Assembly (NCBI GenBank): GCA_964353335.1
Contig: CAYGVI010000001.1
Span: 134,418 to 198,417, forward strand
DNA from: JAWAAW01 sp964353335
Lineage (GTDB): Archaea > Nanobdellota > Nanobdellia > Woesearchaeales > ARS49
Direction of reading: 5' to 3'
DNA: 64,000 nucleotides
Shown here: positions 43,582 to 51,617 of the stretch, one piece after another
Numbering within the stretch: the stretch's first letter is position 1
Layout: each line of letters begins with the position of its first letter
Position numbers and translations under genes: made by a program
Notes under the pieces: generated by a model
The model's input: only the letters and a program-made list of their open reading frames with translations
Told to the model about the DNA's origin: nothing
Databases searched by the model: none

Positions 43582-44424
43582 TCAGATAAACCACGCAAGC
43601 GGGCTTCCAAGCCAGAGCGCGAGCAGGAATGCAATCAGGAATGATGGGACAAACGGCACTCCCTCTCTGACAAGAATTTCCTTGACATGAAGTTTTTTCA
43701 GCTGCAGGATTTGCTCTTTTTTTATTCCAAGGTCTTTGGGTCCGCAAATGTATTTTCCCTTGATTTTCACTATTTTCGCAATCCAGTCTCCCTCTGTGAG
43801 CTTTCCAACAGGCAAAAGCTTGTACATGCAGCAGTTTTCAACTGCCTTCACACCGATTGCAGTGTAGAACAACACAGGGACAAGCAATCCGAGTATCATA
43901 AGCAGGACGCGAAGAAGCTCATCATTGGTGGCGATTGCAAATGCAAATCCCAAAACAAGAATGCCGAGCATTGGAAGACGCACCCAGCTCAATGGCGTCT
44001 CAATCGCTGCAAACCTTGAAATAAATGCCCGCCAGTTTTTCACAGCAAGGGCAAGGCTCCACACAAGCCCGTAGCCTGCGCCTGCAAGCACAACCCACAG
44101 GAGGAATGCGATGCCTATGCTGTTGCGCGAAAACTCAAGCCCCAACAGCGCCCCCATTGCCATCAAAAGCTTGCTGTCCCCTCCGCCCCACTGGCCGCTG
44201 TAATACATAATTATTGATAGCGCGAAAAACACCACAAAGCCCAACAATCCCCAGCCAAGTGCGCTCCAGTCGTGCTCAATGAAGCCGTACAAAGCCCTTA
44301 TTCCAATACCCGCAACAATTCCAGACAGGTTAACCCAGTCAGGAACCTCGCGGGTGCGGATGTCAGAATATGTTCCTGCAATTAACAGCAAAAGCGCAAA
44401 TGTTGCAAGCACAACCTCAAGCAT
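43582..44424 (-). CDS. A24-family prepilin peptidase
   Basis: 280 aa from the ATG at 44424; a longer frame to 44514 would overlap its own promoter. Two catalytic Asp: YSDIRTREVPDW (near residue 20) and the GGGDSKLLMAMG (GxGD) motif near residue 86. About eight membrane helices, with a cytoplasmic insertion of about 80 residues (near 190-250, ending KEILVREGV) before the last helix. It would cut class III signals such as those of the pilin at 40919-41410 and the KKGQIT proteins. Confidence 0.88.
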   Translation of the reverse strand: MLEVVLATFALLLLIAGTYSDIRTREVPDWVNLSGIVAGIGIRALYGFIEHDWSALGWGLLGFVVFFALSIIMYYSGQWGGGDSKLLMAMGALLGLEFSRNSIGIAFLLWVVLAGAGYGLVWSLALAVKNWRAFISRFAAIETPLSWVRLPMLGILVLGFAFAIATNDELLRVLLMILGLLVPVLFYTAIGVKAVENCCMYKLLPVGKLTEGDWIAKIVKIKGKYICGPKDLGIKKEQILQLKKLHVKEILVREGVPFVPSFLIAFLLALWLGSPLAWFI

Positions 44425-44445
44425 GATTCCCTTTTCGTTCAGAAC

Positions 44446-44454
44446 ATATATAAA
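44446..44454. promoter_or_regulatory. shared bidirectional TATA box
   Basis: ATATATAAA on the + strand, TTTATATAT on the - strand. Its centre (about 44450) is 26-27 nt from the ATG at 44424 (-) and 27-28 nt from the GTG at 44478 (+), the distance expected for leaderless transcripts both ways. One TATA element therefore seems to serve both genes. Confidence 0.6.
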
Positions 44455-44477
44455 TACTTGCCCATTGAAAACCAGTT

Positions 44478-45155
44478 GTGAATTCGACGGTAGATAAAGG
44501 CATCGGGATTTCACTCAGTCCGCAGCCTTTGCCAACTCACGTCGCCATAAGCCTTTTCTCAAAAGAGCAGGTTTCGCCAGAGGTTACCCTGCGGAACATT
44601 ATGGAGCTTATGACTCTTGCTGTCAACCTCAGGATTCCAATGATAACCCTGCATTTTACTTCAAGCCACACAGAAAACGAGGTTGACACAATCGCGACCT
44701 TGTTCACCGCGCTTATGCATGAGACATTCCTTGACAACAACCAGGTGAAGATTTCTGTTCTCGGCAAGTGGTATGAGCTTCCCGAACGCGCTTTGGAGCC
44801 GATAAAGCATGTCATCACCGCGACAAGCGAGTATGACCGCTGCTTTGTGAATTTCTGCCTCAGGTATGACGGGCAGGATGACATTGTTGACGGTGCAAAG
44901 CTTCTCGCAAAGCACGTGCAGCTGGGCAAGCTCGCGCCTGAGCAGATAACAAAAGAGTCGCTGAAAGAAGTCATGCTCACATCAATGCTCCTTCCTCCAA
45001 GCCTAATTATATACCCGCATCCTGCAAGGACAACCGGAAGCGTCCTGCTGTGGGACTCAGCATCAGCGCTTGTGCACTTCTCTGACTTTGCCTGGAAGGA
45101 CTTTGGGAAGGAAGCTTTTTTAAACAGCCTGTCTTTTTTCCAGCACAATGGTTAA
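44478..45155 (+). CDS. divergent cis-prenyltransferase-like protein, catalytic motif missing
   Basis: 225 aa, GTG start. Similar to undecaprenyl/polyprenyl diphosphate synthases in layout: LPTHVAISLF (normally ...HVAIIMDGN), VNFCLRYDGQDDIVDGAKLL (normally NxAxxYGGRxEIV), and PARTTGSVLLWDSASALVHF followed by WKDFGKEAF (normally RxSGExRLSNFLLWQxxYAE, WPDF). The Asp-Gly-Asn catalytic start and the RxSGE arginine pair are missing or changed. It may be a non-catalytic partner, as in eukaryotic NgBR/Nus1, or a repurposed fold. Overlaps the next gene by 8 bases. Confidence 0.65.
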   Translation: MNSTVDKGIGISLSPQPLPTHVAISLFSKEQVSPEVTLRNIMELMTLAVNLRIPMITLHFTSSHTENEVDTIATLFTALMHETFLDNNQVKISVLGKWYELPERALEPIKHVITATSEYDRCFVNFCLRYDGQDDIVDGAKLLAKHVQLGKLAPEQITKESLKEVMLTSMLLPPSLIIYPHPARTTGSVLLWDSASALVHFSDFAWKDFGKEAFLNSLSFFQHNG

Positions 45156-46059
45156 GATAGCATTTGCGAAAGGGGCGCGCACTGTTGAGGTGCTTGAGGA
45201 TGTTTATTCAAAAGAGGAAGCGCAAGCCATAGCCGAGCAGAACAGGACAAAGGCATTCGGCGTAATCACAGGAATAATGAAGATGTTTGACAAGATCAAG
45301 AAACAGATTGTCCTCTCAGGATACCAGAAAAGATACGAGCCATTCTGGCAAGTGGTGGGTGAAGGAATCCAGGAATACAAGCGCCGCACCCCTTATGCAT
45401 TCAATGTCAGGCCCGAAGTCAGGAGTGTCACGTTCAACAACAAGATAATTCAGGTGGATGAGCACGAGCTTGTCTGCAACATCGAGGCAGAGGACCACTG
45501 CTTTGAGCAGTACACAAAGGAAATACTCAAAAGCGCTGTCCACGAGCATGAGAAAAACCTTGACCGCTATCTTGCAAGCAAGCGCCACAAGGTAAGGACT
45601 GTTGAAAGCGTTGAAAACAAGGACACGATTGTTGAGGCGATAAACATCCGCGCATCATTCCTCTTAAACCTGCTGATAAAAGAGCTTGTCAGGCCGATAC
45701 AGGCAGACAAGATAATACAGGAGGTTGTTGAAATCAAGCGGCTCGCACTCATGCTCCGCCCTGTGCACGTCTTTGAGTTCCGCGAAGAAGGGGCTGACCA
45801 AGGGAAAACAATAGAAGTTGATGCGGTGACAGGCTCGTGGAAGCGCGGGGAAAGGCTCCTCACCCACGAGATGAAGAAGCACCTTGTATCAGAGGGAATG
45901 TTTGAAATCGGCTCTGAAATTGCGGCAACAATAATCCCAGGAGCCGGAGTCGCGGCAGTAATCGGAAAACAGCTTCACGAGCGCCAGGAGCATAAGCGCC
46001 AGATAAAACAGAGGAAAGCCTGGCGCAAGGATTATGACACAAGAAAGAAAAAGAAGTAA
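45148..46059 (+). CDS. hypothetical protein with glycine-zipper C-terminus
   Basis: 303 aa, beginning inside the preceding gene, so probably translated with it. Mostly charged alpha/beta sequence; residues ~255-277 (EIAATIIPGAGVAAVIGKQL) form a Gly/Ala-rich hydrophobic hairpin of the glycine-zipper kind, and the end is very basic (many Lys/Arg). It could associate with membrane near the cis-prenyltransferase-like protein. No family recognised. Confidence 0.6.
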   Translation: MVKIAFAKGARTVEVLEDVYSKEEAQAIAEQNRTKAFGVITGIMKMFDKIKKQIVLSGYQKRYEPFWQVVGEGIQEYKRRTPYAFNVRPEVRSVTFNNKIIQVDEHELVCNIEAEDHCFEQYTKEILKSAVHEHEKNLDRYLASKRHKVRTVESVENKDTIVEAINIRASFLLNLLIKELVRPIQADKIIQEVVEIKRLALMLRPVHVFEFREEGADQGKTIEVDAVTGSWKRGERLLTHEMKKHLVSEGMFEIGSEIAATIIPGAGVAAVIGKQLHERQEHKRQIKQRKAWRKDYDTRKKKK

Positions 46060-46119
46060 TAACTGTGTTCTACCACAATTGTCGCCGACGCGGTCGGCGG
46101 ACTTTCGCTACGCGAAAGC

Positions 46120-46127
46120 TTTATAAA
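46120..46127 (+). promoter_or_regulatory. TATA box of the ribosomal/translation operon
   Basis: TTTATAAA; transcription would start near 46150, about 80 nt before the L7Ae ATG. It is preceded by two hairpins (GCCGAC-GCG-GTCGGC near 46084-46098 and CTTTCG-CTA-CGCGAAAG near 46102-46118). Confidence 0.65.
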
Positions 46128-46149
46128 GCGACCTCTGATTTTTGAAGTC

Positions 46150-46229
46150 ATACCGATGAAACAATGATGCTTCGCAAGAAGCAGAGTGAGGTGTGATTCT
46201 TATCCTCACATTATCGGAAGGAGGCTCAC
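46150..46229 (+). promoter_or_regulatory. structured leader with candidate kink-turn upstream of L7Ae gene
   Basis: Three stems can be drawn: outer CCGAT (46153-46157)/ATCGG (46213-46217); hairpin TGCTTC-GCAA-GAAGCA (46168-46183); and GTGAGG (46186-46191)/CCTCAC (46204-46209). Next to the GCAA hairpin are a 5' AAT bulge and GA on the left (46163-46167) and GA on the right (46184-46185), i.e. tandem G-A pairs, the core of a kink-turn. The C-stem is only AC/GT and competes with the third stem. L7Ae proteins bind kink-turns, and autoregulation through such a leader is known in other archaea. A Shine-Dalgarno GGAGG follows. Confidence 0.55.
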
Positions 46230-46559
46230 ATGGCAGAAAAAGGAAATGCTGAAAAGGCTCTCGAAGCAGTTGAACTTGCGAGAAGCACAGGCAAAATAAA
46301 GAAGGGCACAAACGAGACAACCAAGGCGCTTGAGCGCGGGACAGCAAAGCTTGTCGTCTACGCAAAGGACGTCCAGCCTGCAGAAGTTGTCATGCACATC
46401 CCATTGCTCGCAAAGGAAAAGGGAATTCCGTGCATTGAAGTCGCAAGCAAGGAAGAGCTTGGGCTCGCGGCAGGAATCAAGATTCCCACCGGCGCGATAG
46501 CAATCATAGCAGAAGGAGAGGCAAAGAACCTCATCAAGGAACTCAAGGGCGGAGCATAA
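46230..46559 (+). CDS. rpl7ae: ribosomal protein L7Ae (kink-turn binding)
   Basis: 109 aa. Conserved core: KKGTNETTKALERGTAKLVV, AKDVQPAEVVMHIPLLAKEK and IPCIEVASKEELG, ending in a loop that contacts RNA (GLAAGIKIPTGAIAI). It is part of the large subunit and of box C/D and H/ACA particles and RNase P. First gene of the L7Ae-S28e-L24e-NDK operon. The leader upstream holds a candidate kink-turn, suggesting feedback control. Confidence 0.95.
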   Translation: MAEKGNAEKALEAVELARSTGKIKKGTNETTKALERGTAKLVVYAKDVQPAEVVMHIPLLAKEKGIPCIEVASKEELGLAAGIKIPTGAIAIIAEGEAKNLIKELKGGA

Positions 46560-46564
46560 TCAAA

Positions 46565-46888
46565 ATGGGAGAGCCAAAAAAGAAAGTAGTTGATGCCGCA
46601 GCTCCGGCAGCGGCAGCACCACATAGGGGACCGCCTACCCCCAAGGCAGAGGCAGTAGCAGTTAGATTCACCATCGCAACACCTGCGCGCGTTGAGGAAA
46701 TAATCGGGCGCACAGGGACAAGGGGCGAGGCAATACAGGTCAGGGTAAGGGTGCTGGACGGGCGCGACAAGGACAAGATAATGCGCAGGAACGTAAAGGG
46801 TCCTGTGCAAAAGGATGACATACTCATGCTAAGGGAGACAGAAATCGAAGCCAGGCCGATGAACAAGGGCGGAAGAGGGGGTACGTAA
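46565..46888 (+). CDS. rps28e: ribosomal protein S28e with Ala/Pro-rich N-terminal extension
   Basis: 107 aa, longer than the usual ~70. The S28e core is at the C-terminal end (QVRVRVLDGRDKDKIMRRNV, KGPVQKDDILMLRETEIEAR). The first ~30 residues are Ala/Pro/Lys-rich and not part of the family. Five bases after L7Ae and abutting L24e. Small-subunit protein near the mRNA exit channel. Confidence 0.93.
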   Translation: MGEPKKKVVDAAAPAAAAPHRGPPTPKAEAVAVRFTIATPARVEEIIGRTGTRGEAIQVRVRVLDGRDKDKIMRRNVKGPVQKDDILMLRETEIEARPMNKGGRGGT

Positions 46889-47113
46889 ATGGCACGCTGC
46901 TCATTCTGCAGGAAAGTCATCGAGCAAGGCACAGGACTAATGTTCGTCAAGACAGACGGCAGGATTTTTTTGTTCTGCTCAGGCAAGTGCGAAAAGCACC
47001 TGCTGAAGCTTGAGCACAAGCCGCGCACGACAAAGTGGACGCTTGAGTTCGCGCGCGAGAAGAGGCAGGGAAAGGCTGGAGCAAAGGCGGAGAACGAGGA
47101 GAAAAAAGAATGA
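46889..47113 (+). CDS. rpl24e: ribosomal protein L24e
   Basis: 74 aa. The L24e zinc finger is CSFCRKVIEQGTG...CSGKCEK, followed by the conserved WTLEFAR. The tail is Ala/Lys/Glu-rich. It begins one base after the S28e stop and overlaps the NDK start by four bases. Confidence 0.95.
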   Translation: MARCSFCRKVIEQGTGLMFVKTDGRIFLFCSGKCEKHLLKLEHKPRTTKWTLEFAREKRQGKAGAKAENEEKKE

Positions 47114-47601
47114 TTGAGCGCACCCTTGTTTTGCTTAAGCCTGATGCAGTCCAGCGCGCATTTGCCGGGGAGATAATCTCGCGGTTTGAGCGCGCAGGCC
47201 TGAAGATTGTGGGTATGAAGATGGTCTGGGTTGACGAGAACTTCGCGAAGAAGCACTATCGCGAGGAGCTTGCACAGCGCCGCGGCGAGAATGTCCGCAA
47301 CCTGATGGTCGGATTCATCAAGGAAGGGCCGGTTATCGCAATAGCGATTGAGGGTGTTGAGGCAGTCGAGGTTGTCAGAAAGATGGTCGGCGCCACAGAG
47401 CCAAAGGCTGCTGCGCCAGGGACAATACGCGGCGACTATGCCCATGTGTGCTACAGCTACGCTGACGCAAAGAAGACAGTGGTCAAGAATCTCATTCACG
47501 CATCATCTGACAAGAATGATGCGAAGCTGGAAGTTGAGCTTTGGTTCACGCCAAAGGAGCTCCACGCATACAAATCAGTGCACGATGTACACATATTTTG
47601 A
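47110..47601 (+). CDS. ndk: nucleoside diphosphate kinase
   Basis: 163 aa. Transfers the gamma phosphate from NTP to NDP. Motifs: TLVLLKPDAVQRAFAGEIIS at the start, GTIRGDYA, and the phosphorylated His in NLIHASSDK. A length above 150 includes the insertion typical of archaeal enzymes. Fourth gene of the classic archaeal L7Ae-S28e-L24e-NDK cluster. Coupled to L24e (ATGA). Confidence 0.96.
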   Translation: MIERTLVLLKPDAVQRAFAGEIISRFERAGLKIVGMKMVWVDENFAKKHYREELAQRRGENVRNLMVGFIKEGPVIAIAIEGVEAVEVVRKMVGATEPKAAAPGTIRGDYAHVCYSYADAKKTVVKNLIHASSDKNDAKLEVELWFTPKELHAYKSVHDVHIF

Positions 47602-47611
47602 GTGATGAAAA

Positions 47612-49816
47612 ATGGGAGAAAAAGAGACACAACTGCAAAAAATGAAGCGCCTGTCAGACCAGCAGGTAAACATCCGCAATATCTGCACAAGCGCGCACAT
47701 TCACCACGGAAAGACAGCGCTCACTGACAACCTCCTCGCAGCAGCGGGAATGATGTCAGAGGCTTCTGCAGGCTCGCTTGAGAAGGGAATGGCAACCTGG
47801 CAGCACGCAGACGAGCAGGAGCGCCTTCTCACTGTGGACTCGGCAAACGTCTCAATGGTCCACGCATTTGACGGCCAGGAATACCTAATCAATCTCATTG
47901 ACACGCCAGGCCACATTGACTTCGGCGGAAATGTCACAAGGGCAATGAGAGCCATTGACGGAACAGTTGTCCTTGTCTGTGCATCAGAAGGAATAATGCC
48001 CCAGACAGAGACTGTCATGAAGCAGGCACTCCGCGAGCGCGTCAAGCCTGTGCTTTTCATCAACAAGGTTGACAGGCTCATCACAGAATTGCAGTTCACG
48101 CCCGAGCAGATGCAGCAGAGGTTCCTCAAAATAGTGCTGGACTTCAACAAGCTCATTGAAAGCATAGCAGAAGGCGAGTTCAAGAAGAAGTGGCAGGTTG
48201 ACATCGCAAACGGCTCTGTCGCTTTCGGCTCGGCAAGGGAAAACTGGGCGACATCAGTGCCTTACATGAAGAAAAAAGGAATCACCTTCAAGGACCTTAT
48301 CAACCTTTACAGGAGCGGAATGACAGAGCAGCAGCGCCAGGACTGGGTATGGGATAAGGCTCCTGTGCACGAAGTTTTGCTGGACATGGTCATCAAGCAC
48401 CTGCCAAACCCGATTGAGGCGCAGAAATACCGCATTCCAAAGATATGGCGCGGAGACCTTGAGTCAGAGTTCGGCAAGGACCTGCTGAGCTGCAACCGCC
48501 ATGGAAAAATTGCGTTCTGCGTCACAAGAATCCTTATCGAGCCAAAGTCAGGAAGGGAAATCGCTGCAGGCAGGCTGTATTCCGGAACCATAAAGGAAGG
48601 TATGCCGGTCTATCTTAACATAGCAAAGCAGCAGCAAAAAGTCGCCCAGGTCATGATGTACCAGGGAATCAAGCCTGAAATCGTCAGCGAGGTTCCTGCA
48701 GGAAACGTCCTTGCGCTGGCAGGAGTCACAGCAACAGCAGGAGAGACAATCACAAGTGAGCCGACTCATCCGTTTGAGGAGCTCAAGCACATCTTTGAGC
48801 CGGTCATCACAAAGGCAATCGAGCCGATGAAGCCGCAGGATTTGTCCAAGCTGGTTGAAGTCCTCAGGAAGGTCGCAAAGGAAGACCCGTCTGTCAAGAT
48901 TGAAATCAACCAGGAAACAGGGGAAAACCTCCTGCACGGAATGGGCGAACTGCACCTTGAAATCATAGAGAACAGGATAGTTACAGAGAAGAACGTCCAG
49001 GTCAAGACTTCGCCGCCAATCGTTGTGTACAGGGAAACTGTCACAAAGAAAGGGCCGGAAGCAGAAGGAAAGTCGCCGAACAAGCACAACAAGGTCTACA
49101 TGTATGTCGAACCGCTTGAGCCGCACGTCCGCGAATTAATCAGGAATGCGGAGCTGCCTGAAGGAAGGATAAAGAAGAAAGACCTTGCAATCAGGGACAC
49201 TCTTGTCGAGGTCGGCTATGAAAACGACACCGCCCTGGCAATCAAGGACATCTACAAGGGCAACATATTCATTGACAAGACAAAGGGAATTGTCCAGATA
49301 GGGGAAGTCATGGAGCTCCTCCTTGACGGATTTGAGCAGGTCATGGACGGCGGGCCGCTCGCAAGGGAGCCGTGCTTCGGAGTCAAGGTTGTGATGAGCG
49401 ACCTCAAGCTCCACGAAGACGCAATCCACCGCGGGCCTGCGCAGATGCTTCCTGCTATCCGTGAGTCAATCAAGACCTCAATGATGGGCGCAGGACCCTC
49501 GATATTCGAGCCGATGCAAACCCACCTCATTGACGCGCCGGTTGAATACACAGGAGACGTCACCAAGCTCATAATGAACAAGCGAGGGCAGGTGCTTGAG
49601 CTCAACCAGGAAGGCACAATTTCAATGATTAAGGCAAAGCTTCCTGTCGCTGAAATGCTCGGATGGAGCTCGGACTTAAGGTCTGCAACAGGCGGACGCG
49701 GCACATCATCCCTCATGGACCAGGTCTTTGAGCGCCTGCCATCAGAACTTCAGGACAAGGTTGTCAGGCAGATAGTCCAGCGCAAGGGGCTCACAGCAGG
49801 AATGCTCGGCGCATAA
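47612..49816 (+). CDS. fusA: translation elongation factor EF-2
   Basis: 734 aa, the normal archaeal length; catalyses GTP-dependent ribosomal translocation. G1 reads AHIHHGKTAL, where nearly all EF-2 have AHIDHGKTTL; G3 DTPGHIDFGG and G4 NKVD are normal. The diphthamide loop is LHEDAIHRGPAQMLPAIRE with the His intact. It ends AGMLGA after a conserved QRKGLTAG region. It is 10 bases after ndk, in the place where infB (aIF5B) is often found in archaea. A T-rich stretch (49817-49847) follows and may terminate transcription. Confidence 0.96.
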   Translation: MGEKETQLQKMKRLSDQQVNIRNICTSAHIHHGKTALTDNLLAAAGMMSEASAGSLEKGMATWQHADEQERLLTVDSANVSMVHAFDGQEYLINLIDTPGHIDFGGNVTRAMRAIDGTVVLVCASEGIMPQTETVMKQALRERVKPVLFINKVDRLITELQFTPEQMQQRFLKIVLDFNKLIESIAEGEFKKKWQVDIANGSVAFGSARENWATSVPYMKKKGITFKDLINLYRSGMTEQQRQDWVWDKAPVHEVLLDMVIKHLPNPIEAQKYRIPKIWRGDLESEFGKDLLSCNRHGKIAFCVTRILIEPKSGREIAAGRLYSGTIKEGMPVYLNIAKQQQKVAQVMMYQGIKPEIVSEVPAGNVLALAGVTATAGETITSEPTHPFEELKHIFEPVITKAIEPMKPQDLSKLVEVLRKVAKEDPSVKIEINQETGENLLHGMGELHLEIIENRIVTEKNVQVKTSPPIVVYRETVTKKGPEAEGKSPNKHNKVYMYVEPLEPHVRELIRNAELPEGRIKKKDLAIRDTLVEVGYENDTALAIKDIYKGNIFIDKTKGIVQIGEVMELLLDGFEQVMDGGPLAREPCFGVKVVMSDLKLHEDAIHRGPAQMLPAIRESIKTSMMGAGPSIFEPMQTHLIDAPVEYTGDVTKLIMNKRGQVLELNQEGTISMIKAKLPVAEMLGWSSDLRSATGGRGTSSLMDQVFERLPSELQDKVVRQIVQRKGLTAGMLGA

Positions 49817-49912
49817 GCTTTTTTATAATTTTTATATTATTTCTCGGGTTTCCGCAAATAATGCACAACCTAGGGGTTGGCAAACTTTCGGAAAACTCCT
49901 GTTTCCGCAAGC

Positions 49913-49920
49913 TTTATAAA
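49913..49920 (+). promoter_or_regulatory. TATA box of EF-1A/S10 unit
   Basis: TTTATAAA; transcription near 49943, giving a ~33-nt leader with GGAGGGG (49962-49968) seven bases before the EF-1A ATG. TTTCCGCAA occurs twice upstream (about 49850 and 49902); its meaning is unclear. Confidence 0.6.
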
Positions 49921-49975
49921 TAAATGCCCTTCCCATCGTCTATAATCAATTTCCGATATATGGAGGGGAATCATT

Positions 49976-51256
49976 ATGGCAAAAGGAAAACCACACATGA
50001 ACATTGTGTTCGTTGGTCACGTCGACCACGGCAAATCTACTACAGTTGGAAGGCTGCTTTTTGACTCAGGTACAATCGAGGAGCAGGTCCTTAGGAAGCT
50101 CAAGGAAGAGGCAGAGCGCCTTGGAAAGGGCGGATTCGAGTTCGCGTTCGTCATGGACGAATTGAAAGAGGAACGTGAGCGTGGAGTCACAATTGACCTT
50201 TCGCACAAGAAGTTCACGACGCCAAAGTTCGACTTCACAATTATTGACGCGCCTGGCCACAGGGACTTCATCAAGAACATGATTACAGGAGCATCGCAGG
50301 CAGACGCCGCAGTGCTCGTGGTCGGAACAGAAGGAGTCCAGGCACAGACAAAGGAGCACGCTTTCCTTTGCAAGACGCTTGGAGTCACACAGGTTATAGT
50401 CGCCTGCAACAAGATGGACCTTGCCAAGTATGACCAGAAGAAGTTCGAGCAGACAAAGGCAGATGCTTTGGCTCTTTTGAAGAGCGTCGGATACAAAGTC
50501 GAGACAGTGCAGGTTATCCCACTAGCATCATACCCTGGCGACAACGTGGTCAAGAAGAGCACGAACATGCCATGGTACACAGGCCCGACTTTGCTCGAGG
50601 CGCTGGACAAGCTCAACATACCCGAGAAGCCGACAAACCTTCCCCTGCGCATGCCATTGCAGGATGTTTATAACATCAAGGGAATCGGCGTCGTGCCAGT
50701 CGGCCGTATCGAGACCGGTGTCATGAAAGTCGGCGACAAGATTATAATCGTGCCTGCCCGTGAAGGAAAGGGAGTCGTTGGCGAAGTCAAGAGCATTGAA
50801 ATGCACCACGAAGCCATCACTGAAGCTGAGCCCGGCGACAACGTCGGATTCAACGTGCGTGGCATCGAGCTGAAGGACATCGCCCGCGGAGACGTGCTTG
50901 GCAAGGTGGACAACCCGCCAAGTGTCGCCACTGAGTTCACCGCACAGATCGTTGTGCTGAACCACCCGACCGTCATCACCGCAGGATACACGCCAGTGTT
51001 CCACATCCACACTGCACAGGTTGCCTGCCAGTTCATAGAGCTGGTCAAGAAAATCAACCCTGCAACTGGAGAAACACTGCAGGAGAAGCCTGACTTCATC
51101 AAGAACGGCGACGTCGCTGTCGTGAAGATCAAGCCAATGCAGCCGCTCGTGATTGAAAGGCAGAAGGACATCCCGAAGCTTGCGAAGTTCGCAGTCAGGG
51201 ACTCCGGAAACACGGTCGCAGCAGGAATGTGCATTGACCTGGTAAAGAAGGTCTAA
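49976..51256 (+). CDS. tuf: translation elongation factor EF-1A
   Basis: 426 aa; delivers aminoacyl-tRNA to the ribosome. G1 GHVDHGKST, switch region RERGVTIDLSHKKF, G3 DAPGHRDF, G4 NKMD; domain 2 and 3 tracts GVVPVGRIETGVM and GYTPVFHIHTAQ are conserved. A strong Shine-Dalgarno and own TATA box are upstream. Followed 47 bases later by S10, the usual archaeal order. Its codon use is visibly more C/G-ending than that of neighbours, consistent with high expression. Confidence 0.97.
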   Translation: MAKGKPHMNIVFVGHVDHGKSTTVGRLLFDSGTIEEQVLRKLKEEAERLGKGGFEFAFVMDELKEERERGVTIDLSHKKFTTPKFDFTIIDAPGHRDFIKNMITGASQADAAVLVVGTEGVQAQTKEHAFLCKTLGVTQVIVACNKMDLAKYDQKKFEQTKADALALLKSVGYKVETVQVIPLASYPGDNVVKKSTNMPWYTGPTLLEALDKLNIPEKPTNLPLRMPLQDVYNIKGIGVVPVGRIETGVMKVGDKIIIVPAREGKGVVGEVKSIEMHHEAITEAEPGDNVGFNVRGIELKDIARGDVLGKVDNPPSVATEFTAQIVVLNHPTVITAGYTPVFHIHTAQVACQFIELVKKINPATGETLQEKPDFIKNGDVAVVKIKPMQPLVIERQKDIPKLAKFAVRDSGNTVAAGMCIDLVKKV

Positions 51257-51303
51257 ACCGCCTTCAATTTTTTTATTTTTAAAAATTTCATCAAACCAAC
51301 CTT

Positions 51304-51615
51304 ATGCAAAAAGCCCGTATCAAGTTGGCGAGCATTGACATTGACAAGCTCAATAAAACCTGTGCTTACATTAAAGACATTGCTGACAAGACAGGGGTTG
51401 ACATAAGGGGCCCTATTCCTCTGCCCACAAAGAAAATGCGTGTTACCACAAAGAGGTCGCCATGCGGCCGTGGAACAGCAACCTGGGAACGCTTTGAAAT
51501 GCGAGTCCACAAGCGCCTTATTGACCTTGGCCTGGACGAACGGGCTTTGAGGCTTGTAATGCGCGTCCCAATACCAGAAGGGCTTAACATCGAGATAGAA
51601 ATGGTTGATGTTTAA
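51304..51615 (+). CDS. rps10: ribosomal protein S10 (uS10)
   Basis: 103 aa. Conserved GPIPLPTKKMRVTTKRSPCG and FEMRVHKRLIDL. A T-run and TTTTTAAAAATT (51275-51287) lie between EF-1A and S10; the latter is centred ~25 nt before the ATG, so S10 may also have its own leaderless transcript. Partner of EF-1A in the conserved archaeal cluster. Confidence 0.96.
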   Translation: MQKARIKLASIDIDKLNKTCAYIKDIADKTGVDIRGPIPLPTKKMRVTTKRSPCGRGTATWERFEMRVHKRLIDLGLDERALRLVMRVPIPEGLNIEIEMVDV

Positions 51616-51617
51616 TT

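Noticed and set aside
46081..46118. GCCGAC-GCG-GTCGGC hairpin before the L7Ae operon as another tRNA-end element
   Set aside because: The stem resembles the element's, but there is no tRNA nearby and no CGCTGTCC or repeat end; it could also be an upstream promoter structure.
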